Shown here one piece after another: positions 13,007 to 23,454 of a stretch of 64,000 nt of DNA. Position 1 is the stretch's first letter, and the number at the start of each line of letters is the position of its first letter. The notes under the pieces are model-generated. The model searched no databases. It was not told the DNA's origin and worked only from the letters and a program-made list of their open reading frames with translations. The position numbers and the translations under genes were made by a program. Origin of the DNA: Chamaecrista fasciculata. Lineage: Eukaryota; Streptophyta; Magnoliopsida; Fabales; Fabaceae. The stretch lies in contig QANZ01000122.1 in assembly GCA_003254925.1 (NCBI GenBank), positions 49,166 to 113,165 on the forward strand. The letters run 5' to 3'.

Positions 13007-13228
13007 TAAGAAAAATTATTATTTGGTCTATGAATTTGTGTTGATTCAATGAAAACTCCTAAATAAGCAAAATATGTGTCTTGATCTTTAAAAACTAAAA
13101 AATTGCAATTATGAATGATTGAGTCCCTTTTTTAAATTTAATGACCAAAAAATAATTTAGTACAAATTTAGAGATCAAAATAAAATAATTTTTAAAAATC
13201 TAGGGATCAAACAATTTATCTTGAATTA
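13007..13228. mobile_element. Small TIR element (weak)
   Basis: The left arm (aagaaaaattattatttggt) and the right arm are imperfect inverses, about 220 bases apart. It is related to the intronic remnant at 11815. No TSD found. Confidence 0.4.
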
Positions 13229-13451
13229 AAAGAATTTGATAAATAATTTTAACAGTATATACATTTTACTCAGTATAAAGTTAGGGGTGCAAAAATAAAT
13301 TTTTTAGATAAATTAAAATACAATACATATTTAATAAACAAAAAAAACCGCTAATGATTGAATATATTTTCGTATTTTTGCAACCTAGAAACTTGAGGGC
13401 TTGAAGGCCTTTTTTTCTTGGTCCATTTTCTATTGGGATGAACTTTTGATT

Positions 13452-13676
13452 TGAAAGTGCAAAAACTTATATCAAGTTTCCTACATTTTTGCTATCAAGT
13501 TCTCCAATTGATATTTAACACGGGGTAAAAATTTTGTATATGACCAATCATGGTAGAGAGGGAATATTAAACACCACTTTTTGCATGACCAATCATTGAA
13601 GAGAGAGAATGTGATCAAGACTTGTGATTGGTAGAACTTGATAGCAAGGATATAAGGAATTTGATATAAGTTTTAT
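13452..13676. mobile_element. MITE with inverted arms
   Basis: The left arm 'cttatatcaagtttcc ... gctatcaagttct' is the inverse of the right arm 'agaacttgatagcaagg ... gatataagtttta'. A 22-base word beginning aaacaccactttttgc occurs inside it (about 13569) and again just outside it (about 13692), which suggests a local rearrangement. Confidence 0.6.
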
Positions 13677-15339
13677 CCATAAAAAAGGGCAAAACACCAC
13701 TTTTTGCATGACCGTCTGGCGAGGTTTTTTTATTTAAATAATACATTAAAATATATTATATATCCCAATATTTAACAAATTTTCTTATTTCTTTAAATGA
13801 GTTACCTAGGTGGGACACACGATTTTAATCTTCCTCAACCAATCACAAATGTCACGTGGCACTAACCCACAAAAATAAAATTTTTTTCTGAAAATCTGAC
13901 AGCGGGACAGACCTGAAATCGTGCATGCCCAACACGATTTCAGGTGCAGGGCTGACACAAAAACTTGTGTCCGTTGCTGCATACTAGTTTTTTTTCTTAA
14001 TTGCAAAACACTTTTAAGTGTTGCTAACTTACTTTTTTTTGTCGTATTTTGTTCTTTGCAGCAGTACCAACCGTTGCAAATTCTAATTTAAATTAAAACA
14101 AAAACAAAGTTTACTTAAATTTTTTTTAAAGTATTATTAGTTATAAAATATATTTTAAAAAAACATAAAAATTAAAAATTAAATCTTACCATATTTTTCA
14201 TAATTATAATAACAGTTTATGATTTTCTAATATTAAATTTATTAGTTTTAATTAATCAAATTATAATTTATTACTTATTATAAATGCAATAGATGTATTT
14301 GATTTTATATTTATATTATTAAACTATTTATTAAAAAGTAATATTTTATTTTTATATTTTTACAATGAATGAGTATATTAATGGTTAAAATTTTATTATC
14401 TAAAATATAAAATTAAATAGTTAATGATAAATTAAAATTTTTTATTGGATTAAACTTAATGAACAATTTTTTAAGTTTAATAAGTTTAATCCAATGATAA
14501 ATTAAAATTATCTAAAATATAATTTTTTAGATAATTTTATTACCTAAACTTATTAAACTTATTTTAAAATTATCTAAATTATCTAAAATAAGTTTAATAA
14601 GTTTAGGTAATAAACATTTTAAGTTATAACTCAAATACGTGGGAACTTTTTCATTTGATAATTTTTTTTTTTGGGTGAAGAGAGAGAGTCTTGTCTAGCA
14701 AATTGAAAAAACGTGTATTACCTAGATTTGAATGACTGTTAGACTTAAATCAATCTGTAGAAAACGTGTATTACCAAAATTCATGTGCATTATCATTTAT
14801 CCCAATACCACATAGATTATCATTATAGAAATAGAGGAAAGTAATAAAGAAAGTTAATTAATTTATTTCTTTTTTTATTTTAATATTAAAAATTTAAAAT
14901 AATAAAATATTCTAAGAAAGTTGAATAACAACTTTTTATGACCTTTTATTTTTTTGTTATCTTAAAATATAATAAAAATAATTTATAATTTGAAAGAGTA
15001 TTATAATTTCGAATTATATGACTATACCCTACTCCTAACTCTCAAGTCTTATCACATATATATGACATGTCAAGCCGAGAAACAAATATTAGATATGCAA
15101 ACATGAGGAAAATGGGAGAAGATCGAAAATCAAGATGCATGAGACTAGCTATGAGAGTGGGGGAGGTGAGAAATGCAACATGCATGTACAGAAATCACTA
15201 TAAAAGTAAAAATTATACGAAACATTTGCATCTTGAAGAGAAATCGAAAACATTTTCCTGTAAAAGTGACAAAAATGGCCTGCTGTCGAATTCTAGCAAT
15301 TTACTCCATTTTGTGGACACTTTAGGTCATGAGCGTGGC

Positions 15340-15492
15340 ACCTGCAGAAGAAATAGAGAGATTGAAGCCTTAAGTAGAAGCGGCCATCGAAACATAGTGA
15401 AGTTAATTATATGGATATTGTTATAAAGGCTTGCATACTTTTCTGATTTATAAGTATATAGAGGGAGGAAGTCTAGCAGATAAAAACTTGTA
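15340..15492 (+). pseudogene. Receptor-like kinase domain fragment
   Basis: The frame ending at 15426 reads IEALSRSGHRNIVKL, the alphaC to subdomain IV region of plant LRR receptor kinases. The neighbouring frame then reads YGYCYKGLHTFL and IYKYIEGGSLAD, matching the subdomain V hinge (family form close to 'FLVYEYLEGGSLA'). The two halves are in different frames, and the rest of the kinase (DFG, HRD) is absent, so it is a broken fragment. It lies inside a transposon-like element, which suggests capture. An MIK2-like or LRR-XII-like source is only a guess. Confidence 0.65.
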
Positions 15493-15889
15493 TTTATATA
15501 TTTTCAATTTTCTTTCTGAGTTGTACTGAACTAGTTAATCTTTTGTATCTAATGAAATTATTAGATTATTTTATTTCATCATTTATATATATATATATAT
15601 TTTAAGATTTTATAAAACAAACAAGTGTTAAAAATATTGTGAAAGGGCATTGTTGGGATATGGGTCCACTCTTTGTGGATTGGACCCAGTCTAAGGTGAT
15701 CAAATAATAATAATAATAATTATTATTGATTGAGCTTATTAATTAATTAATTAATTAATAGATAATGATTATGAGAAGTTGAGATTTATGGGGAGTATCT
15801 ATCATAGTTATTTTGAATAATTATGAATAGATATTTTTCTCTAATTAAATTTCACTAATATTGTTTTTAATATTAATTAAAAACAAAAC

Positions 15890-16255
15890 ACACACACGTT
15901 TAGAAAAGAGGAAGGCAGTTTTTCAAAAAGTGGAAATAGCCTCCAAAACGTGGATGCAGTATGCGTGAGATAAGGGGGTCTCATTTTGTGTGCAAATTGG
16001 TTTTTCTGAGAGTTACGGTGGTGGCTCTCATTTTTGCTCTATCTCTGGTGTCTCTCCCCGTCAGTGTGCATTTGCTGTGTAGACCGTTTGTACGGGGATC
16101 TGAGTTCGAGTTTGTGATCGGGTCTTCGCGTGGGTATTTGGATCCGACATCCAAGTACGCCCGAATAGTTACGGGCATAGTTTTCAAGAAAGAAATTAAA
16201 AAGTATTTTAGTAAAATAATTTTGAAATTGAAGGACTTTGGTAATTGTCCATAAA
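15890..16255. other. GC-richer insert of unknown origin
   Basis: The base composition is clearly less AT-rich than its surroundings. A 97-residue plus-strand frame (15961-16251) has a hydrophobic run near residues 17-40, but I recognise no family. A TGTTGGG start at 15653 recalls an LTR edge, yet no matching end was found. Confidence 0.3.
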
Positions 16256-17243
16256 CATAAAGAAACTTTCACCACTAAGAGACAAACGAAAACAAATGAG
16301 GCACCAAGGGTTCAGTTCATTTGGTTTCTCTAATCTACTATAAAATTTGCTGAGTAAAATAAAGTTTCGGGAAATTTTCATAAATTGGGACAACTTTAAA
16401 ATGTTTGATTTGTCATGTAACAAAATTATTTTCATATGGCCTGCCAAAAAATATTATTTTCATATGATAGAGATAAAACATGTATAAAATACTAATATAT
16501 TTTAATTTTACAATATCTAGAGGTTAAAGCCTATAAACTAAACTTTAAATAATTGGATTATCAATTAATTAAAAACTAAATCATATGTGGTGCAGGGTTT
16601 AATCCAATCAAAAATTTTAATTTATCATTAAGTACTTAATTTTATATTTTAGATAATAAAATTTTAACTATTAATGTACTCATTCATTGTAAAAATATAA
16701 AAATAAAATAGTACTTTTTAATAAATAGTTTAATAATATAAATATAAAAACAAATACATCTATTTCATTAATAATAAATAAAAAAACTATATTTTGTTTA
16801 ATTAAGACTAATAAATTTAACATTAAAAAATCATAAACCTTGTTATGATAATTATGAAAAATATGATAATATTTTAATTTTTAATTTTTTTAAAATATAT
16901 TTTATAACTAATAATACTTTAAAATTTTTTTAAGTAAATTTTATTTTTGTTTTAATTTAAAAATATAATTTGCAGCGGCTGGTACTGCTGCAAAGAATAA
17001 AATACAACAAAAAAAAAGTAAGTTAGCAACACTTTAAAAGTGTTGCAAAGTAAAAAAGAAAAACTAGTATGCAACGACTGACACAAGTTTTTGTGTCAGT
17101 GTCAGATTTAAAAAAAAAAAAATTATTTTTGTCAATTAGTGTCACGTGGCATCATGTGATTAGTTGAAAGAGATTAAAACCGTGTGTTCCACCTGCGTAA
17201 CCCATTTGGGAAAATAAGAAAATTTGTTAGATATTGGAATATG

Positions 17244-18008
17244 ACTTTATTACTTGTATCAATGGTATTTTAATAGATTGAATTTCGACTATCACAAATA
17301 ACTAATTCCAGTAGCCAGTATTAGGCATATGATGTGGAGATTTTAGTTAGGCAAACAACGAAAGTAATATAATTTATATTAGTATATGATACATGTATAT
17401 AAATCCTTTCATCACGTTAAGAGAGAAGAATAAGAGAGAGACACACCATTTAAATGGATGTAATCTATGATCTATGATTGTGAGTTTAAATTGTGTCAAA
17501 CACTTAATGATATATAATGTCCTCTTTGAAATATTATATATATTATAATATTAAAGTATATTAAATAAAAGTCTTACATTGCTTATATTAGAGATAAGTC
17601 AAGTGTATACATATTAAGATGTGAAAAGAGGAGATACTTAAATAGAGATGAATGTGAGTTTTAGTGCACACAAATATAAGTCATTATGGGACAATTGCAC
17701 TTGAAAATTGACGATTCCCTCTCAACTAGTCATTATGGGTCTGGGACAATTGCACTTGAAAATTGACGATTCCCTCTCAACTAGGCATGTCACATATTTT
17801 TTATACATTTCCCCAACAATAATTGATTACATCGTAAGATTTTTGAAGGTCGCATAATCTTCCTATAATTTAGGATCCTTTCTCTCTCCCCCCACCCCCA
17901 CCAATCTATATCCGAGGGTCATCTTTTTCTATAAATACTTAAGAAAATTATAAAATTAGGTTAGATATGTGTTGAGCTCCCACATTTATTCTTGTCTTTC
18001 AACTCAAA
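17244..18008. other. Intergenic DNA with a short tandem duplication
   Basis: No gene signal. A 42-base segment starting gggacaattgcacttgaaaa occurs at 17688 and again 55 bases later at 17743, nearly unchanged, marking a recent local duplication. Confidence 0.7.
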
Positions 18009-18016
18009 CTAATTTG

Positions 18017-18646
18017 CATAGTCGAAAAAATCGGATCGGACCGGCCGGTGAACCGGATACCAGTCCGGTCCGGAAAATTTAAAATACCGGCCTGCAGTTG
18101 CCGGCCGGTTAAACCGGGAACCGGTGAACCGGAAACCGGTTGACCCAGAAATATTTGAAAAAATTAAAAAAAAAAATTAAATATGTGACACTTATTATAT
18201 GTGATGGACATATGTTATGTTTAATTTTTACTTTAAATTTAAATTATTGTAATATATCAATATGTATTTGATGAACCGTGAACAGGTTTGACCCGACAAA
18301 TTTTGCAAAAATTACATATTGACCCCAAAAAATTGCTAAAAGTACAAATTGATCCCTGGATACATATTATCTAGGGACTAAAATGAAAATTTTTTTAAAA
18401 AAATTGGGGTCAATATGTAATTTTTACAAAATTTGTTATGGTTAAAATTGCAAAATAGCTCTAAAGGGTACCAACGTGTTTAATTTTAAGATATTAATGT
18501 GTATTTGATGAATATGTATATTTGAAAATGTACTTTTTAAGTAAACCGGCTCAACCGGTTGAACCAGTGACCCAGCGGTTGAACCATTGAACCAGTGACC
18601 CGAGCCTTCCACCGGTTCAATGGCCGGTCCGGTTTTTCGCATTATG
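18017..18646. mobile_element. hAT-like MITE, 8-bp TSD
   Basis: The ends are catagtcgaaaaaatcgg and the inverse of cataatgcgaaaaaccgg. The 8-base repeat ctaatttg flanks it exactly (18009-18016, 18647-18654). The arms are full of 'ccggtt', 'gaaccgg' and 'ccggcc'. An inner inverted repeat (about 18297-18436, 'aaaaattacatattgacc') looks like a second, nested small element. Confidence 0.85.
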
Positions 18647-18753
18647 CTAATTTGAGCGTCGAAATACTTTTTGAGGAATAATACCCTATGAATCCAAGAT
18701 TCCATTCAACTACCACTAAGTAGACTTTAGTTCTATTTTAATTTTTTTTACTT

Positions 18754-19022
18754 GAGTAAACTAGTAATTTGGTCTTTGAAAGATCACCGAGCTGACAATT
18801 CAGTCCCCAAAAGATTGAAATGTATAATTTAATCCCTAGAAGATCAAAATGGTATAGTTTTTAGTCCCTCAAAGATTTTAAAACAGTATACTATTTAGTT
18901 CATAAAAAAGACTAATCAATATACCAATTTGATCTTTCAATGACTAAATTGTACATTTCAATTTTTCAGGGATCGAGTTATCATTTTACTGATCTTTCAG
19001 AGACTAAATTGTTAGTTTACTC
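18754..19022. mobile_element. Short TIR element, 9-bp TSD (8/9)
   Basis: The ends gagtaaactagtaatttgg and the inverse of gagtaaactaacaatttag pair over more than 40 bases. The flanking nine bases are tttttactt (18745-18753) and ttgttactt (19023-19031). No coding capacity. It belongs to the Mutator-like set described in the findings. Confidence 0.75.
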
Positions 19023-19031
19023 TTGTTACTT

Positions 19032-20260
19032 TTAACATTGAGTAAATTTGAGTCATGGAGAGATCGAAGGCTTCGAGAACTATATATATATATACATATT
19101 GATATAATCCCAATTTGAAATGAGAAATGGTGTTATGGAGGCCAAAACTAGCTAGCATGAAAACGAAGGTTGAAGGGAAGGATTCTGAACTTTGAAAGCC
19201 TCTGTGTTATGTGAGGATTGAATTTATTTTTACAACATATGTTAAGTTAAGTCGTCGCCAAAAAGAATGTTTTTGGGTTTTATTTACATGAAATTCGTGA
19301 TAATATATATGTCTTTATCTCTCATCTTTTTGACACTTTTTTTTCTAATTTTTATCACAACTACTGTGAGTGTTGGGAGGGCTGAGCATTAGGGCTCTCC
19401 ACATTTGAACTCATTCTTTTGTTAAATATTTATCTTTTGTGGGAATGAATCAATTAAAGCTAAGTATTTGGTGAAGTTAACTAAAGACAAGTATTTTTTT
19501 TTTAGAAAGAAATATTTCTTTTCTGTGCAGAAAAAAGGTACAATCTAGTGAAGTTGATCCTTTTGAGGTACTTTAGCGATATGATCCATTCCCAACTTCT
19601 TTGTGCCTAAGAAGGGGAAAAATTAGACCTTGCCTCTCGCCAATATATCTCTTTAATTAGGATTCTACCAAAATTCTCTAATCATCGTTAGGTTTATATA
19701 TATATATATATATATATTGCAGACTAATTTAAACCAACTCGTTGCATGCACAAAGAACGGCAGAGCATTATATAAGATCACTGATTCAAATGTAATTAAG
19801 TTTATAACCAATTTGCTTGAACGGCAGAGCATTATATAAGATCACTGATATAGAAATTTTTTTTTAATTAGCTGATAATCTACCCTTTCTTGGAGTACTT
19901 TCTAATAAAGAATGGTAATTCTGTTCATGTAAGTTCTCTTTAATTATGGTCTAGTTGTAAACATTTTTAAATTACTAAAATTAATAATAAATATCATCTT
20001 TTAATTATGGTATAGTATCAAATAACTTTCTAAACTAGAAAGTTATGATATATTGAACAACAATAGAGTTCGACGGTACTCCAAAATGTGGAATCATCTA
20101 CAGATCATTTTTTTCACTTTTGGTCGATTGGCTCCCCTTCCTTTGAGTTAAGGGTTTAGATTATTTGTAGTATTACTACAATGTAATGCAGATAGAAAAA
20201 AAAAATTATAAAAAAAAATATTAATGAAACTCACACCTTTTAACACATTCTTTCTTTTAT
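19032..20260. other. Intergenic DNA with a short direct duplication
   Basis: No gene recognised. A segment starting gaacggcagagcattatata occurs at 19755 and 19819. TA microsatellite at about 19695-19718. The stretch ends at an isolated N (20261). Confidence 0.6.
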
Positions 20261-20261
20261 N

Positions 20262-20411
20262 TTTGATACCGAAAGTTAGAGTGTTTTAACATTATTTTTC
20301 CTTTTAAGTCTATTTCTCTCTTCTCTCTAGGAGTGAAAATTCAAGAGAGAACAGAGATATAGACATAAAAGAAATTAGAATGTTAGAACACTCTAACTCT
20401 TGGTATTAAAA
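20262..20411. mobile_element. Hairpin MITE, orphan copy
   Basis: Same ~150-base inverted repeat as at 24821 and 29506: tttgatacc ... ggtattaaaa with matching inner words gttagagtgtt and 'aacactctaac'. The orphan block begins exactly at its left end. Confidence 0.7.
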
Positions 20412-21488
20412 TCGGATTGGTTTTAAGGCTTTTGAATTGTGAATTGTGTTTCTGTTTGCGTATGTCTGTCGTTTATGTTTTCTTAGGGTTTGAATTTGAA
20501 GTGTCTTTGTTGTTGTTGGTGTTGTTTCTGTCGAGTCAGGTCATGTTATGTCATTTCCATTTGCTGCTTTTGTTTTTGTGTTCGTGTCTCTGTGGTTGGT
20601 CGGTCTGTTCGATCAATCGTATTGTGGTTTTTAATTAATGGTATAATAAAATAAAGGGCGTTTTCTTTATATCCATCTATTTCATCTCTTCAAACTTTGG
20701 ATTCTGGAATTCAGGTCGTGATTAATGAATATCTAATGAGACTGGCTTAATTCAATTTCATTTCATTCATCATCTTGATCAAACTGTAACAATTAACCTC
20801 ACAACAAGGAAAAGAAAGTGACAACACGCTATGTGTATATATCTGCGAGAGGACTAATTAAACAGAAATGGTCTAGTAATCTCAATCTTAATCTAAAAAA
20901 TTGAAAAACTTAGATAAATTATCAACACACACTTACATATATGTATGTGCGTGTGTGAAGATGAACGTCTTAATTAATTTGTGTTAGTAAGCCAAAACAT
21001 AGTTTAATTAATTTGTTGGTCAATGAACCTCGCAAAATAAAAAAACAACAAAACAATATTCGTAAAGCTTCATGTATTGATGAGAAAGGGTGACGCGTAA
21101 CAATTAATAATACCTCTCTCTCTCTAATATCCAATTCAGTTAATGTAATTTGGCTATTTTAGCTTTATTTCTAGATCATAAAAAATTTACAGGAAAGCAG
21201 CAGATAGGCTTGATCACCAAAACTCCAAAACCATCAAATGTTTAGATTTAAGAGGATTTCATATTTTGGATACGAAATATTAATGACTAGAGATATGCAG
21301 ATACAGGTCATCAGGTTATTCAGATCTGGGTATATATAACTTTAATTTATTTGTAATCTAGCTAATATATATTATTATTATTATTATTATATAGCTTTCT
21401 CAGATTTTTTCCAATCTATCCAAAACTTTATGAGATGTACTGATTTCATAATTAAGAACGTGTGACTTAAAAGTTGAAACCCATGGGT
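20262..21488 (+). repeat. Orphan third copy of the MADS 3' flank, bounded by single Ns
   Basis: These 1,227 bases match 24822-26057 of tandem unit A with three substitutions and one 9-base indel by eye. Single N characters stand at 20261 and 21489, and sequence homologous to the unit stops exactly at both. There is no MADS coding sequence upstream of it. It may be a scaffolded contig from a collapsed third gene copy or from the other haplotype. Confidence 0.85.
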
Positions 21489-21489
21489 N

Positions 21490-21954
21490 TAAATGGATAA
21501 CAAGATTATTTTTAAGGGATTAAATAGAAAAAAAAATTAGGGGCTAAATTGAGAGGAAATGTTCCCTTTTTTTAGGGTACTCCCGGGAACAGATCCAGTG
21601 GAGACGGGATGGGGCCTATAGCTCAGAGGATTAGAGCATGTGACTACGAACTATTGTCGATGCTTTAGCAATTCACCGGTCCAACCCAATTTGAGTGGTT
21701 TATTTAATTATTTTTAATTTTATTCGTTCCAACAGTCAAAACGATTTTTAAAATTTGAACCAATTCGTTCTTCAGTCTCATTAGTCGTTGAATCTCAGTC
21801 CATTTCTTACAACATTGCTTTTTACACTAGCGGAATGGGCAAATTGAATTAATGGGAACTATAGGGTTTCCTTAGGTACTTTCATAGTTCATACACCGGG
21901 ATGAGAGGGAGATAACTTGAGCAAAAAATATATAGTAGTACAGTTATATTATAT
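21490..21954. other. Intergenic seam with a plastid-like tRNA fragment
   Basis: Unique DNA between the isolated N and the start of tandem unit A. Apart from the tRNA-like stretch I see nothing coding. Confidence 0.5.
21613..21690 (+). pseudogene. Decayed plastid trnR-ACG-like sequence (nuclear plastid DNA)
   Basis: The words tatagctcagaggattagag and 'gactacgaact' match the D-arm and anticodon arm of plastid trnR-ACG almost base for base. The T-arm and acceptor end are decayed, so it is not a working tRNA. The bases just upstream, including 'gggaacagatccagtgg', may be plastid spacer. It is probably a short nuclear insertion of plastid DNA, judged from memory of the plastid gene. Confidence 0.6.
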
Positions 21955-23368
21955 CAACTTTAATAATCTCCTTCTAATGTCTACTACTCCAAATTGGTCG
22001 CTATATACATACATAGAATGCTTATATGTGTTTTTCTATTTACTCCTTCCAAAAATTAAAGAGGAAGACTATTCCATTTTTCTACATGTGCAATATAAGC
22101 TTTCAACACCAATGCCTTAAATTGATCTAAACTTCAAATTAATGGGGGTGTGTGTATATAGGAAGCCAAAGTTAAACCCTAAGCTACAAATTATCCAGCT
22201 TCTAGTTTTTGGAAATGAGTATTGTTATTACCTCATATTGTTACAACAAGAAATAGGAAGGAATATGGTCATTATTCATTAATATGATCCATCTTTGTTA
22301 GATTAAGTGCAACTTGAAGACTAGGACGAAGCAGAAAATGTTTGATTTTGACAAAAAAAAAAACTGGTGTTATTGAAAAGTAAATAATAATAAAGTCAGG
22401 CAAAATAATTAATAATAATAAAGTACCAATACTAAAACTGATAAAAAAAAAAGTTTCTTTCCTTTTTACCCATATTTAAACCGATGGATACATCAGATTA
22501 TGTATTTGTGATTATCTTTTTAAACTTTCAGTCACCAAATCGCTAACAATTAAGTGTCTTACATTATTTTATTATTTTTTAGAGACATATCTCTTTTCTT
22601 AATTTCTTTGATTTAATTATTTAATTCACCCATGAAACTAATCATATCATTTCTTTTTTAAAGCAATTAAGGTAAGATAAAACCATGGAGCCAACAATAT
22701 TTGATGATTACTTTATCAATTAACATATAATATTACTAGGGGCTTTGGGTGCCTTAACGGGCACGCAAATATGTATGTAGAATAAATAAGGGACTAAATT
22801 GTTAATTTAGTAAAGAAAGCGAGACCAAATAGTAAATTTTCTCTTATTTTTAATTTCATAGGCTATAGTTTTAAACATGGACGACCAGAAAGGAGTGGAG
22901 CCATATAATATAAGATAATAATCATCAAAATTGATTTAACAAAAAAAAAATTAGTATTTTTCTCGCAATATAGTGAACGCAAGTTCGAATTTTCAATTTT
23001 TAACGGCAAAATAAACTTATATTTAGTGTTCAACAATGTTTTAAACATGATTCATTGTAATAAAAAATAATTTTAAAAAATATATATATTATGATAAGAT
23101 TGAAAAAAGAAAAAAGATAAAAAAAATCCAAATACCACCTTTTTCTTATATGCTAATACATCCACATAATTCAAAAACTACCTCTCTAGCTAAACAACAT
23201 TGAATCTTCTACCATAATAGCCATCCCCGGCCAGCCAGATTCCGGAAATCTGAACACAGTAATACCATGAATGCAACTATTATTTCTGCAATTAATCCAC
23301 CATCAATGTATTGGCTTACACCCAAAATTTTTCTCCTCTTCCTCACTAACCACGCGGTTCTTTTTGCC

Positions 23369-23376
23369 TATAAATT
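23369..23376 (+). promoter_or_regulatory. TATA box of MADS gene A
   Basis: ctataaat lies 79 bases before the start codon, a normal plant spacing for a short leader. The same box precedes gene B. Confidence 0.6.
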
Positions 23377-23454
23377 CAAACCTCCTCTTTATCATCAAAC
23401 ACACACACAAATACCATATCTCGTTCTCTTCAACAATTTCTCTATTATCCAGCC

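Larger units (their letters stand above)
13758..17243. mobile_element. Long-TIR element, ~3.5 kb, carrying a host gene fragment
   Basis: Two arms of about 650-700 bases (13758-14458 and 16598-17243) are inverted copies of one another. Shared words include tgtcacgtggca, 'gtgttgcta', 'ttctttgcag' and 'aatgagtatattaatgg'. The 2.1 kb interior has no transposase. It holds a receptor-kinase fragment (15340-15492) and a GC-richer stretch (15890-16255) with an unassigned 97-residue open frame. A related shorter element lies at 46708-47668. The outermost ends and TSD are not sharp. Long TIRs plus captured host sequence recall Pack-MULEs, but the class is an inference. Confidence 0.7.

Noticed and set aside
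15961-16251. 97-residue frame as a secreted peptide gene
   Set aside because: A hydrophobic run exists, but there is no promoter, no family match and the context is a transposon interior; kept only as unknown DNA.
21613-21690. Functional tRNA-Arg gene
   Set aside because: The T-arm and acceptor stem do not pair, so it is a decayed plastid-derived remnant.
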